From the NCBI GenBank assembly GCA_947576945.1, contig CANPTH010000017.1, positions 1 to 63,203 of the forward strand: a stretch of 63,203 nt of DNA, read 5' to 3'. Source of the stretch: an uncultured Lachnospiraceae bacterium. GTDB taxonomy: Bacteria > Bacillota > Clostridia > Lachnospirales > Lachnospiraceae. Within the stretch, counting starts at the first letter, position 1, and the number at the start of each line of letters is the position of its first letter. The translations under genes were made by a program, and so were the position numbers. This document shows positions 34,873 through 43,035 of the stretch, piece by piece. The notes below the pieces were generated by a model that saw only the letters and a list, made by a program, of their open reading frames with translations, made no database searches and had not been told where the DNA came from.

Positions 34873-36000
34873 ATGGCGGAGACGATTCGTGTGCTCCATG
34901 TGCTGGGCGGGGTTGGCCTTGGCGGTGCAGAGAGCCGTATAATGGATCTGTACAGACAGATGGACCGCAGCGAGATACAGTTTGATTTTCTGGTACACAG
35001 GAACTCCAAAAAGACTGAGTTTTATGAGGAAGAGATCAGGAGGCTGGGGGGACGTATCTATGTGCTGCCCAGATTTCGAGTCTATAATTACCTGGCTTAC
35101 AGGAGGGCGGTGCGGGACTTTTTCAGGCAGCATCATGAATTCCGGGTGGTGCAGGGCCATATGACAAGTACCGCGGGGATTTATCTGCCTGTCGCCAGGG
35201 AGAGCGGCGTGCCTGTTACGGTGGCGCATTCCAGGAATGCCGGCGTGGTGAAGGGACCCAAAGGGATTGCAACGAAATTTTTCAGGCGGAAGCTGGCAGA
35301 GAAGGCGGACCATTGTTTTGCCTGTTCTGTGCTTGCCGGGGAGGATGTTTTCGGCAAAGCAGCCGTGGAGGCAGGCCGGGTGAAGATCATTCACAATGCG
35401 ATCGATGCGGGCAGATTCACTTATAACGCGCAGAAACGCGCGGAAGTAAGAGAGAGGCTTGGGCTGGGAGAACAGCTGGCGCTGGGGCATGTGGGGCGGT
35501 TCGACTATCAGAAGAACCATCCGTATCTGATCGATATTTTTGCGCAGCTGTGCAGGATCAGGGAGGATGCGGCGCTGCTTCTTTTGGGTGAGGGAGCTGA
35601 CCAGGACAGGATCAGGGCAAAGTGCCGGGAGCTGGAGATAGAAGAACGGGTCAGATTTCTTGGAAATCAGAAAAAGCCGGAGGATTATTATCAGGCAATG
35701 GATATTTTCGTGCTTCCTTCCTTCTTCGAGGGACTGCCGGGGGTACTGGTGGAAGCCCAGGCAGCAGGTCTGAAATGTTTTGTATCGGATACGGTTACGA
35801 GAGAGGCAAAGGCCACAGATCTGGTCACCTATTTGAGTATTGAACAGCCGGCAAAAGTGTGGGCGGAGCGTATCGTGGCAGCAGCCGGCTATGAGCGGCA
35901 GGATACTTACCGGACGATGAAGGATGCAGGATTTGACGTGAAGACACAGGCCGCCGGATATCGTTTGTTTTACCAGAAAGGAGACAGCTCCAGACTATGA
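34873..36000 (+). CDS. GT4 glycosyltransferase
   Basis: A 375-residue GT-B enzyme of family GT4 (EpsF/WaaG-like). VLHVLGGVGLGGAESRIMDLYR is the acceptor-side loop, VTVAHSRNAG follows, and HVGRFDYQKNHPYLI opens the donor domain. PSFFEGLPGVLVEAQAAGLKCFVSD carries the E-x7-E motif. It uses a nucleotide-sugar donor at the cytoplasmic face; the sugar cannot be assigned. I take the ATG at 34873 because GGAGGA lies 4-5 nt before it; the ATG at 34861 is part of that RBS. Its stop overlaps the next GT4 start by ATGA. Confidence 0.82.
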   Translation: MAETIRVLHVLGGVGLGGAESRIMDLYRQMDRSEIQFDFLVHRNSKKTEFYEEEIRRLGGRIYVLPRFRVYNYLAYRRAVRDFFRQHHEFRVVQGHMTSTAGIYLPVARESGVPVTVAHSRNAGVVKGPKGIATKFFRRKLAEKADHCFACSVLAGEDVFGKAAVEAGRVKIIHNAIDAGRFTYNAQKRAEVRERLGLGEQLALGHVGRFDYQKNHPYLIDIFAQLCRIREDAALLLLGEGADQDRIRAKCRELEIEERVRFLGNQKKPEDYYQAMDIFVLPSFFEGLPGVLVEAQAAGLKCFVSDTVTREAKATDLVTYLSIEQPAKVWAERIVAAAGYERQDTYRTMKDAGFDVKTQAAGYRLFYQKGDSSRL

Positions 36001-37115
36001 AGAAATTGCTGTTGATCGTACCTTCCCTGCACCAGGGAGGATTGGAAAAAGTATGTGCGGCCACGGCACGGCTGCTGCAGCCTTATTTTGATGTGCAGAT
36101 CGCCATCTTCGATTCCCGGAATGTGGCTTATGACGTTAAAGGGATCCCGGTATCTGATCTGCGGCTGCCCAGTGTTCCCGGCAGGCTGGGGAAGATTATC
36201 AATGTGTTCAGGCGGGGAAGGAAACTGCGCAGAATAAAGAAAGAAGGGCAGATCGATATTGCCTACAGTTTCGGGCCGACAGCCAATCTGGCCAACATTG
36301 CATCCGGTGGGAAGAGCGAGCTGTGGCTGGGGCTCAGAAGCTATATGGATATGGGCAATCCGAGACAGATACGCTTATTCTGTAAATGTGCGGACCGGGT
36401 GATCTGCTGTTCCGAAACAATATGCCGTGAAGTGCAGGGCAAATACCGGTGCCATAAGGCGGTAACGCTGCAGAATCCTTTTGACATAAAGGAAGTGAAA
36501 AGGCTGTCGGAGCAGGAAGAGGCGCAGCTGCCATGGGAGGAGGGAAGGATCCTGATCTCCATGGGCAGGGAAGACGTGGTCAAGGGCTTCTGGCATCTGC
36601 TCAAGAGCTTCGCGCTGGTGCATGAGAAGCTGCCGGATACGAAACTTATGATCATCGGCAAGGGTGAATTTACGTCTTACAGACAGTTGGCAAAGGAGCT
36701 GGGAATCGAGGAAGCCGTTTACTTTACGGGTCTTAAGAAGAATCCCTATCCCTATCTGAAAAGGGGCAGCCTGTATGTGCTGACTTCTTACTATGAGGGA
36801 TTTCCCAATGCCATGGTGGAGGCCATGTCCATGGGAATGCCGGTGATTGCGACTGATTGTATGACAGGCCCGCGGGAAATTCTGGAGGATCAGTATGGGA
36901 TTCTGATCCCCAATATGAGCCAGGCGGAGGATTTTGATCCGCAGCATATCACGGCGGAAGAAGAGAATCTGGCCAGCCGGATCAGACAGCTTCTGGAAGA
37001 TCAGGACAGGATGGAGCATTACCGTAAGATGGCGCTGAAGCGTGCAGGGGACTACACGACGGAAACTTATATTGAGAGAATCCGTGACTGGGCCGGGGTC
37101 AGAGACCGGCTTTGA
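35997..37115 (+). CDS. GT4 glycosyltransferase
   Basis: A 372-residue GT4 enzyme that opens KKLLLIVPSLHQGGLEKVCAATARLL. It has AYSFGPTANLANI, a donor domain with ISMGREDVVKGFWHLL, and SYYEGFPNAMVEAMSMGMPVIATDCMTGPREI with the E-x7-E catalytic pattern. TDCMTGPREI resembles GalNAc and Gal transferases of the PglH/PglJ type, but that is only a hint. It is coupled to the preceding GT4 by an ATGA overlap, so the pair likely adds consecutive sugars. Confidence 0.82.
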   Translation: MKKLLLIVPSLHQGGLEKVCAATARLLQPYFDVQIAIFDSRNVAYDVKGIPVSDLRLPSVPGRLGKIINVFRRGRKLRRIKKEGQIDIAYSFGPTANLANIASGGKSELWLGLRSYMDMGNPRQIRLFCKCADRVICCSETICREVQGKYRCHKAVTLQNPFDIKEVKRLSEQEEAQLPWEEGRILISMGREDVVKGFWHLLKSFALVHEKLPDTKLMIIGKGEFTSYRQLAKELGIEEAVYFTGLKKNPYPYLKRGSLYVLTSYYEGFPNAMVEAMSMGMPVIATDCMTGPREILEDQYGILIPNMSQAEDFDPQHITAEEENLASRIRQLLEDQDRMEHYRKMALKRAGDYTTETYIERIRDWAGVRDRL

Positions 37116-37170
37116 TCTGAAATGGAAACGATTTACGGCAGCAGATATATTATTGGAGAAAACGTTGCAG

Positions 37171-38817
37171 ATGGCGATACATATACAAAGTAAACTGCAT
37201 AAACCACAGAAGCGGCAGATGCTTGTCCTGATTCCGTTTGCCCTGTTTTACTGTGCGGCGGCAATTCTGGGACAATTGGAGAAGGCAAGGACTCTTGGGG
37301 CTTTGCAGAATCTTGGCAGGATTATTGCGTGGTTTTGCGGAAGCTATGCGGTACTGCTGCTGCTGTGTGTGGTAATATCCGGCAGAAAAGAGAAAGTACA
37401 AAGGTGCAGGAGGGGGAAATGGTATCTCTATGTCCTCTTTGCACTGCTCTGCCTGCTCTGCTATATGCCTTATTATCTTATGTATTATCCCGGATGGCTG
37501 AACAACGATGCGGTATGGCAGATTGAGCAGATTTTAGGGTGGGCGCCGGGTTCAAACCATCATCCGTATTTTCATACACTGATTATGAAATGCTTTTTTA
37601 TGACAGGGTATCGGTTATTCGGCAGCTACATGGCAGGCGCGGCATTTTATACATTCTGCCAGGTGGTGATCATGGCGATGGTGTTTGCCTTTTTCCTGTA
37701 TTGGCTGTACCGGAGGGGCACGCACTGGCTGTGGCTGACGGCGGCTTTTCTTTTCTATGCGGCGCTGCCGATCAACGGCATGCTGACAATCTGTATGGGA
37801 AAGGATGAATTCTTTACGGCGGCGCTGTTGTTTTTCGCGTGGATGACAGTGGAATTTGATTTGGATGCCGGGAACCGTGTGCAGAAGGAACGGATTGGAG
37901 AGCAGAGTGCAGCAGGCCACGGGAAGAGAGACCGCCGGCTGCAGTGGGCGGCCTGTTTTGTTACAGGGCTTCTGGTTTGCCTTCTGCGCAGCAATGGTAT
38001 TTTTATTTTTATGGGAACCATGTTGGCGCTCCTGCTGACGAAGAAAAAATTTCCTGTCAGGACGGCCGCCTGTGCGGCTGCCGTGCTGCTTTGTTATATG
38101 ATCTGGCAGGGTCCTGTCCTGCGCGCATTGGATGTGGAGCCTCCGGACACCATCGAAAGTCTCACCATGCCCGTGCAGCATATTCTGTGCGCATATCTGA
38201 AGGGAGGGCATCTTACGGAAGAGGAAATCGAGATGATCGACCGGGCAGCGCCGGCAGACCAGATCGGAGAATATTATAATCCATGGCTGTTTGATATTGT
38301 CAAGAATTTTATACGGGAACAGGGAAACCAGCAGGTGATCGCCGATCATATGGGAGATTATTTCAGGCTTTGGCTTAGAGTCGGATTGCGTAATCCTTTC
38401 CAATATCTGGTGGCGGAGGTAAGACAGACGACCGGATACTGGGCCATGGATGTAAAGGATTATGAATATGTGTACGGCGAGTATTACATGGTGGATAATC
38501 CCTTCGGTATCACGACGGAAAGGAAACTTTTTACCTATGGCAGCGAGCTGGCAATGCATGATTTTCTGATGGGATTTCAGGATCTGTACAATAAAGTATG
38601 GAGTCTGGGCCTGAATACGTGGCTTATGGTATTCGGACTCGCTTACCTGGCTTATTGCAGAAGAAACGCGATGATCTATGTGCCTTTCCTGATGCTTCTG
38701 GCAACACTGATGCTGGCGGCGCCGGTATACAATGAGTTTCGCTATGCGTATGGACTGTTTGCGGCTTTTCCGATCCTGTTTGCTTATAGTTTTGGGCGTG
38801 CAAAGCAGGCTGACTGA
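37171..38817 (+). CDS. DUF6020-like polytopic membrane protein (GT-C candidate)
   Basis: About 548 residues with roughly 12 transmembrane helices. YPGWLNNDAVWQIEQILG..HHPYFHTLIMK matches the DUF6020-type hallmark and parallels the protein at 17469-19343, including the ICMGKDEFFTAALL segment. The loop domain VMDPxQHIL-like (PVQHILCAYLKGGHLTEEEIEMID) is also shared. It is probably an outer-face glycosyltransferase using an undecaprenyl-phosphate sugar. The start at 37171 is chosen because upstream in-frame codons overlap the previous GT4 gene; GGAG lies 12 nt ahead. Confidence 0.62.
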   Translation: MAIHIQSKLHKPQKRQMLVLIPFALFYCAAAILGQLEKARTLGALQNLGRIIAWFCGSYAVLLLLCVVISGRKEKVQRCRRGKWYLYVLFALLCLLCYMPYYLMYYPGWLNNDAVWQIEQILGWAPGSNHHPYFHTLIMKCFFMTGYRLFGSYMAGAAFYTFCQVVIMAMVFAFFLYWLYRRGTHWLWLTAAFLFYAALPINGMLTICMGKDEFFTAALLFFAWMTVEFDLDAGNRVQKERIGEQSAAGHGKRDRRLQWAACFVTGLLVCLLRSNGIFIFMGTMLALLLTKKKFPVRTAACAAAVLLCYMIWQGPVLRALDVEPPDTIESLTMPVQHILCAYLKGGHLTEEEIEMIDRAAPADQIGEYYNPWLFDIVKNFIREQGNQQVIADHMGDYFRLWLRVGLRNPFQYLVAEVRQTTGYWAMDVKDYEYVYGEYYMVDNPFGITTERKLFTYGSELAMHDFLMGFQDLYNKVWSLGLNTWLMVFGLAYLAYCRRNAMIYVPFLMLLATLMLAAPVYNEFRYAYGLFAAFPILFAYSFGRAKQAD

Positions 38818-38889
38818 TTGTTTTGCATATTGAAACAGGGAGTGGAGCCGGATGATGAACAGTTCTGGAAAAGAGGTTGGAGGAGACAG

Positions 38890-40005
38890 ATGAAAAAATG
38901 GTGTAAGGCACTCCTGTTTATTGTCCCGCTGCTGTGTATGGCGGCGGCGGTCAACTGGTATGTGGATTCCTATGCCTGCCTGCGGATCACTTATGACCAG
39001 ATCAGTGAGCAGATGGCGGTAAATTCCATGAATGTGGCAGGTTTGGAGGAGTCAGGTTTCAATGACAGGAATCTGCTGCTGGCCTGTTTGAAACAGCAGA
39101 AAGAACCGAAGGAAGTGATTGTTGCAGGTTCCAGCCGTGTGATGAACTTTGACCACAGGATGTTTGGCACAGACTCTTTTTACAACACGGGTCTGTCCGA
39201 GTCCACGTTCAAAGATCTGCTGGCGGTGGTGGGAATCCTGGAGCAGAACGGCCTGCTTCCGGAGAAGATGGTCATAGGAGTAGATGCTTTTCTGTTCAAT
39301 GAAAGCCATAATAATGACCGGTGGATGGAACTGGAACAGTATGCCGATTACATGGAAAAAAAGTTGGAAAATACCGGCAGCACGGAACGGAACGATGCCG
39401 GCTCTGGGGAAGGTCTCGCCACACAGATCAATACCGGACGGGACTTTGCTAAATTGTTGTCGCTGGATTATTTTCGCTATAATGTGACGCTGCTGCCGGA
39501 GCATAAACGATTTGCGGTGACATATACGCAGGATTGGGAAACAGAACAGTATCTGAAACATTATGACGGCAGTATTGCCTACCAGAGGAGTCTGCGGGAA
39601 GTTGCTGTAAAGGATGTGGAAGAGCTTACGCGGCAGTCCATGGAAGAGCAGGTGGTCTACCGGATGACGGATTACCACGAAATCGATGAACGGAGCATGG
39701 AATTGTTTGCGGCGCTTACAGCGTATCTGCAGGGCCGGGGCGTGGAGGTAATGCTGTACCTGCCGCCTTATTCTCCCATGATGTATGATTATATGGAGTC
39801 TGCCGGACAGTATCAGATCGTCTTTCAGGTGGAGGAGAGGATCAGGCAGATCGCATCCGAGAAGCAGGCAGCGTTGTACGGCTCGTATGACCCGGCAGGC
39901 TGCAGCCTGGAAATGACGGATTTATACGATATTTATCACGTAAAGACGGAGAAGATGATGGATACATTCTATCCTGTGCTGCTGCCCGGGAACGCAGCAT
40001 GGTAA
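38890..40005 (+). CDS. DltD-like membrane-anchored SGNH/thioesterase-type protein
   Basis: A 371-residue protein with one N-terminal signal-anchor helix (ALLFIVPLLCMAAAVNWYV). The rest would lie outside the membrane. EVIVAGSSRVMNFDHRMF (S81/S82) matches the GSSE nucleophile region of DltD. LYDIYHVKTE near the end supplies a D-x-x-H pair (D347, H350), as in SGNH hydrolases and DltD. DltD acts with the MBOAT protein DltB to hand D-alanine to teichoic acid. Adenylating, carrier and MBOAT genes follow, so this is likely the corresponding component of a Dlt-like set. RBS GGAGGAGA precedes the ATG. Confidence 0.7.
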   Translation: MKKWCKALLFIVPLLCMAAAVNWYVDSYACLRITYDQISEQMAVNSMNVAGLEESGFNDRNLLLACLKQQKEPKEVIVAGSSRVMNFDHRMFGTDSFYNTGLSESTFKDLLAVVGILEQNGLLPEKMVIGVDAFLFNESHNNDRWMELEQYADYMEKKLENTGSTERNDAGSGEGLATQINTGRDFAKLLSLDYFRYNVTLLPEHKRFAVTYTQDWETEQYLKHYDGSIAYQRSLREVAVKDVEELTRQSMEEQVVYRMTDYHEIDERSMELFAALTAYLQGRGVEVMLYLPPYSPMMYDYMESAGQYQIVFQVEERIRQIASEKQAALYGSYDPAGCSLEMTDLYDIYHVKTEKMMDTFYPVLLPGNAAW

Positions 40006-40107
40006 TGATCCTTCATGTCGTCATGCAGCAGGCGGCATAGTTCTTAAAGAGGCAAAATCATGAGCATATAGAAAAAGAAGTTAACAAAATTCGGAATGGA
40101 GGGAAAC

Positions 40108-41643
40108 ATGAAAGCAAATGTCACCTACTGGTTAGATCAGACGGCGCAGAGGCTGCCGGATAAGATCGCTTTTGCGGATGAGAGAAAGGCGGTTAAATTT
40201 CGTGAACTTAAGACACAGGCTATGGCGTTAGCCACACAGATCCTGGCGAAAGGCTTATTTAAGAAACCGGTGGTTATCTATCTGGAGAAAGGGGTTGACG
40301 TGCTGGTATCTTTTATGGGGGCGGCATACAGCTGTAATTTCTATTCCCCGATTGATATCGATATGCCGGCCAGCCGTGTCAACAAGATCCTGGAAGTGCT
40401 GCGGCCGTCATTGGTCATTACAACTGCAAAGCTTTGCGAAGTGTTTAAGGAATATGCCTATGAAGGAGAGTATCTGCTTTTTGAGGAGGCTTCCTGTTCG
40501 GCAGTGGACGAGGAGAGTGTCGAGGCGGCAAGATGCCGGGGGATCGACACAGATTTACTGTATGTCCTGTTTACTTCCGGTTCAACAGGGGTACCCAAGG
40601 GGGTGACGATCAATCATCGGGCGGTGATTGATTATATTGACTGGGTGACAGAAACCTTTGACATTACCCAGGAGGACAGCTTCGGTAACCAGGCCCCTTT
40701 CTATTTTGATAATTCCATACTGGATATTTACAGCACTATAAAGAGCGGCGCCACGACTCATATTATTCCGAAGAATCTGTTCGCGCAGCCTGTGCCTTTG
40801 CTGGAGTATCTGCAGGAGAAGAAGATCAATACCATATTCTGGGTGCCTTCGGCGCTGATCGTGGTGGCGAAGCTGAAAGCGTTCCGGAATGTAGATCTGT
40901 CGGGGACGCTGCAGCGCGTATTGTTCTGCGGCGAGGTGATGCCCAACAAACAGCTTAACACATGGCGCAGGTTCCTGCCGGACGTGCTGTATGCAAATCT
41001 GTATGGGCCAACCGAGATTACAGATGCCTGTACTTATTATATCGTGGATCGTGAATTTGCGGACGATGAACCGCTCCCGATCGGCAGACCTATGGCGAAT
41101 ACGGACATACTGGTCCTGAATGACAAGGATGAGCCGGTTACGGGGGACGAGATCGGAGAACTATGCGTCAGAGGAACGTCTCTCTCCATGGGATATTACA
41201 ATAATCCTGAGAAAACGAGGGAAGCTTTTGTGCCAAATCCCCTGAATCCTTATGTGCCTGAGATCATATACCGTACCGGTGATCTGGTGAAGTATAACGA
41301 ATACGGGGAGATTATTTACCTGTCCCGCAAGGACTTCCAGATCAAACATATGGGCCATCGAATCGAGCTGGGTGAGATTGAGACTGCCGTTTCCTCGCTG
41401 GAGGAGATTTCACTCTGCTGCTGTCTGTACGATGAGAAACGGCAGAAGATTGTACTCTTTATTGAGGAAGAACTGGATAAGGCTTACATTAACGAACGGA
41501 TTTCCGGACTGGTGCCGGAGTATATGCTGCCGGGCAAAGTGGTTGCGCTTTCCACAATGCCCATCAATGCCAACGGGAAGATCGACAGGGTGAAGCTGAA
41601 GGAACTGTTCCTGAGTGAAGGGCAGCGCATAGCTCCCACATGA
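40108..41643 (+). CDS. Amino acid adenylating enzyme (DltA-like / stand-alone NRPS A domain)
   Basis: A 511-residue ANL enzyme. A3 is YVLFTSGSTGVPKG (TSGSTG at 156-161) and A4 is NQAPFYFDNSILDIY. Its Asp (D201) is the residue that binds the alpha-amino group in DltA and NRPS A domains. A5 is NLYGPTEITDAC, A7 is IYRTGDL and A10 is INANGKIDR. It should activate an amino acid as AMP ester and load the carrier protein at 42805. The DltA cysteine that selects D-alanine aligns by eye with Val near 253, so the substrate is probably not D-alanine. RBS GGAGGG precedes ATG 40108. Confidence 0.82.
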   Translation: MKANVTYWLDQTAQRLPDKIAFADERKAVKFRELKTQAMALATQILAKGLFKKPVVIYLEKGVDVLVSFMGAAYSCNFYSPIDIDMPASRVNKILEVLRPSLVITTAKLCEVFKEYAYEGEYLLFEEASCSAVDEESVEAARCRGIDTDLLYVLFTSGSTGVPKGVTINHRAVIDYIDWVTETFDITQEDSFGNQAPFYFDNSILDIYSTIKSGATTHIIPKNLFAQPVPLLEYLQEKKINTIFWVPSALIVVAKLKAFRNVDLSGTLQRVLFCGEVMPNKQLNTWRRFLPDVLYANLYGPTEITDACTYYIVDREFADDEPLPIGRPMANTDILVLNDKDEPVTGDEIGELCVRGTSLSMGYYNNPEKTREAFVPNPLNPYVPEIIYRTGDLVKYNEYGEIIYLSRKDFQIKHMGHRIELGEIETAVSSLEEISLCCCLYDEKRQKIVLFIEEELDKAYINERISGLVPEYMLPGKVVALSTMPINANGKIDRVKLKELFLSEGQRIAPT

Positions 41644-41678
41644 ATAATTTTCAAATCAAGGATTGTGAAATGCATCTT

Positions 41679-41722
41679 AAAAAGCTATAATGGATTGGAG
41701 CAGTGATCCGTTATAGCTTTTT
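41679..41722. terminator. Strong bidirectional-looking intrinsic terminator
   Basis: AAAAAGCTATAA (41679-41690) pairs with TTATAGCTTTTT (41711-41722). The stem is extended by GGAT/ATCC inside and flanked by A and T runs. It stands between the adenylating enzyme and the formyltransferase, so the latter must use read-through or a promoter I could not define. Confidence 0.75.
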
Positions 41723-41778
41723 ATTGATACAATCTTACAGGATGACTGCAGAGTTATAAGAAAGGCGCTGATTGTACA

Positions 41779-42648
41779 ATGGCCGGCAGAACATTATTTC
41801 AGAAAGTCGTGATCCTTGGATATGGTAAGGTGACCAGCGAAGTATTGCAATATGTATATGACAGACAGATGGAGTACGGATATGAGCTTGTGTTTATCGA
41901 ACATGAGGTTCATGCTTTTAGTACCACGGAGAAGATCTGCGGTAATCATGGAATTTTGTTCCACAGGATCACGGATAAGAAAGAGCTGGCCGAATTTCTC
42001 GACCGGATCGAAGAGAAGACACTGATCATCAGTGCCAGCAATAACTTTCTGTTTCCGGCATCTCTCGTGGAGAAAGCGCATATCACGATCATTAATTTCC
42101 ACAATGCGCTGCTGCCCGGGTATCCTGGCAGGAATGCTCCCACATGGGTGATTTACAGAGGAGAAAAGACGACCGGCATCACGTGGCATTACGTAACTGC
42201 AGGTGTGGATGAAGGGAGTATTATCATCCAGAAAACGTGTCAGATCACAGAGGATATGAAGGCGTATGAATTGGCGCAGTGTCTTATGGATCTGGCGGCG
42301 GAGGCGTTTCGGGAGAGTTTTGCGGATATTCTGGCAGAGTGTGCCGGGACGCGGGAGCAGGGATTTGATCCGGACAGGCATATGTATCGCTCCAGCGAAG
42401 TGCCGGCGGACGGCATTCTTGATCTGACGGAAAGTCCGGAGGAGATCTACCGCCTGCTCAGAAGTGTGGATTATGGCAAGAGCGCTGTTTTTCCGCCTTT
42501 GCAGACTACGATAGACGGTCGGAGTGCGGAGATCCTGAGATACCGTAAGATTTCCGGAGGTAAGCGTGAAGAAGGGGAAGGGCTGTTGTACCTTCCGCTT
42601 GGAGACGATGCGGCATTGAAGATAAAATATCGTTTCAGGGATGTGTGA
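41779..42648 (+). CDS. Stand-alone formyltransferase of the Dlt-like gene set
   Basis: A 289-residue Fmt-fold protein. INFHNALLPGYPGRNAPTW and AGVDEG put N106, H108 and D144 in place; these are the catalytic Asn, His and Asp of methionyl-tRNA formyltransferase, even with the same numbering. It is shorter than Fmt and has only a small C-terminal part, so a tRNA substrate is unlikely. The adenylating enzyme lies before it and a carrier protein after it. That recalls the F-A-T order of linear gramicidin synthetase, where formylation occurs on the carrier-bound amino acid. I infer the same here. A nucleotide amino sugar is the alternative substrate. Confidence 0.75.
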   Translation: MAGRTLFQKVVILGYGKVTSEVLQYVYDRQMEYGYELVFIEHEVHAFSTTEKICGNHGILFHRITDKKELAEFLDRIEEKTLIISASNNFLFPASLVEKAHITIINFHNALLPGYPGRNAPTWVIYRGEKTTGITWHYVTAGVDEGSIIIQKTCQITEDMKAYELAQCLMDLAAEAFRESFADILAECAGTREQGFDPDRHMYRSSEVPADGILDLTESPEEIYRLLRSVDYGKSAVFPPLQTTIDGRSAEILRYRKISGGKREEGEGLLYLPLGDDAALKIKYRFRDV

Positions 42649-42671
42649 TAGTGTTCCACAACTTGTGTATG

Positions 42672-42704
42672 TCGAAAACGTAATTTCTGATGTCGTAAGC
42701 GATA
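42672..42704. repeat. Diverged right half of the 2568-2670 repeat
   Basis: The 33 bases align with 2638-2670 (TCGAAAACG.AATTTCT.ATGTCGT pattern) with about six differences. The copy lies between the formyltransferase and the carrier-protein gene and lacks the left arm. Confidence 0.55.
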
Positions 42705-42804
42705 GAATGGAAACAGGCTGTTAAGAAGAATATGGAGATCGCAGAGCAGAATCTGAAATTCTGCTCGCGGCCTCAGCGTAAAACGCTTCGGAATGGAGGA
42801 AAAT

Positions 42805-43035
42805 ATGGAAGAAAAGATACTGGAAATTTTGGAGGAACATTGTGAGGAAGCCCTGGATTATGAAGGCGATAGCATGATGGAGGACGGGGTGATCGATTCG
42901 TTTACCGTCATCAATGTGGTGAGTGATCTGGAAGATGAATTTGATATTGAAATTGACGCAAAATATGTAGTGGCGGAGAACTTCAGGAACAAAGAAGCGA
43001 TCATTGCGCTGGTTCAGAAGTTATTGGAGGAGTAA
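42805..43035 (+). CDS. DltC-like acyl/peptidyl carrier protein
   Basis: A 76-residue acidic four-helix carrier protein. The phosphopantetheine serine is S32 in MEDGVIDSFTVINVV, as in DltC (GVLDSF). VSDLEDEFDIEI is the following helix II/III segment. It would hold the activated, possibly formylated, amino acid as a thioester. GGAGG stands 5 nt before ATG 42805; the ATG at 42793 overlaps that site. The next base after its stop begins the MBOAT gene, a very tight coupling seen in dlt operons. Confidence 0.85.
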   Translation: MEEKILEILEEHCEEALDYEGDSMMEDGVIDSFTVINVVSDLEDEFDIEIDAKYVVAENFRNKEAIIALVQKLLEE

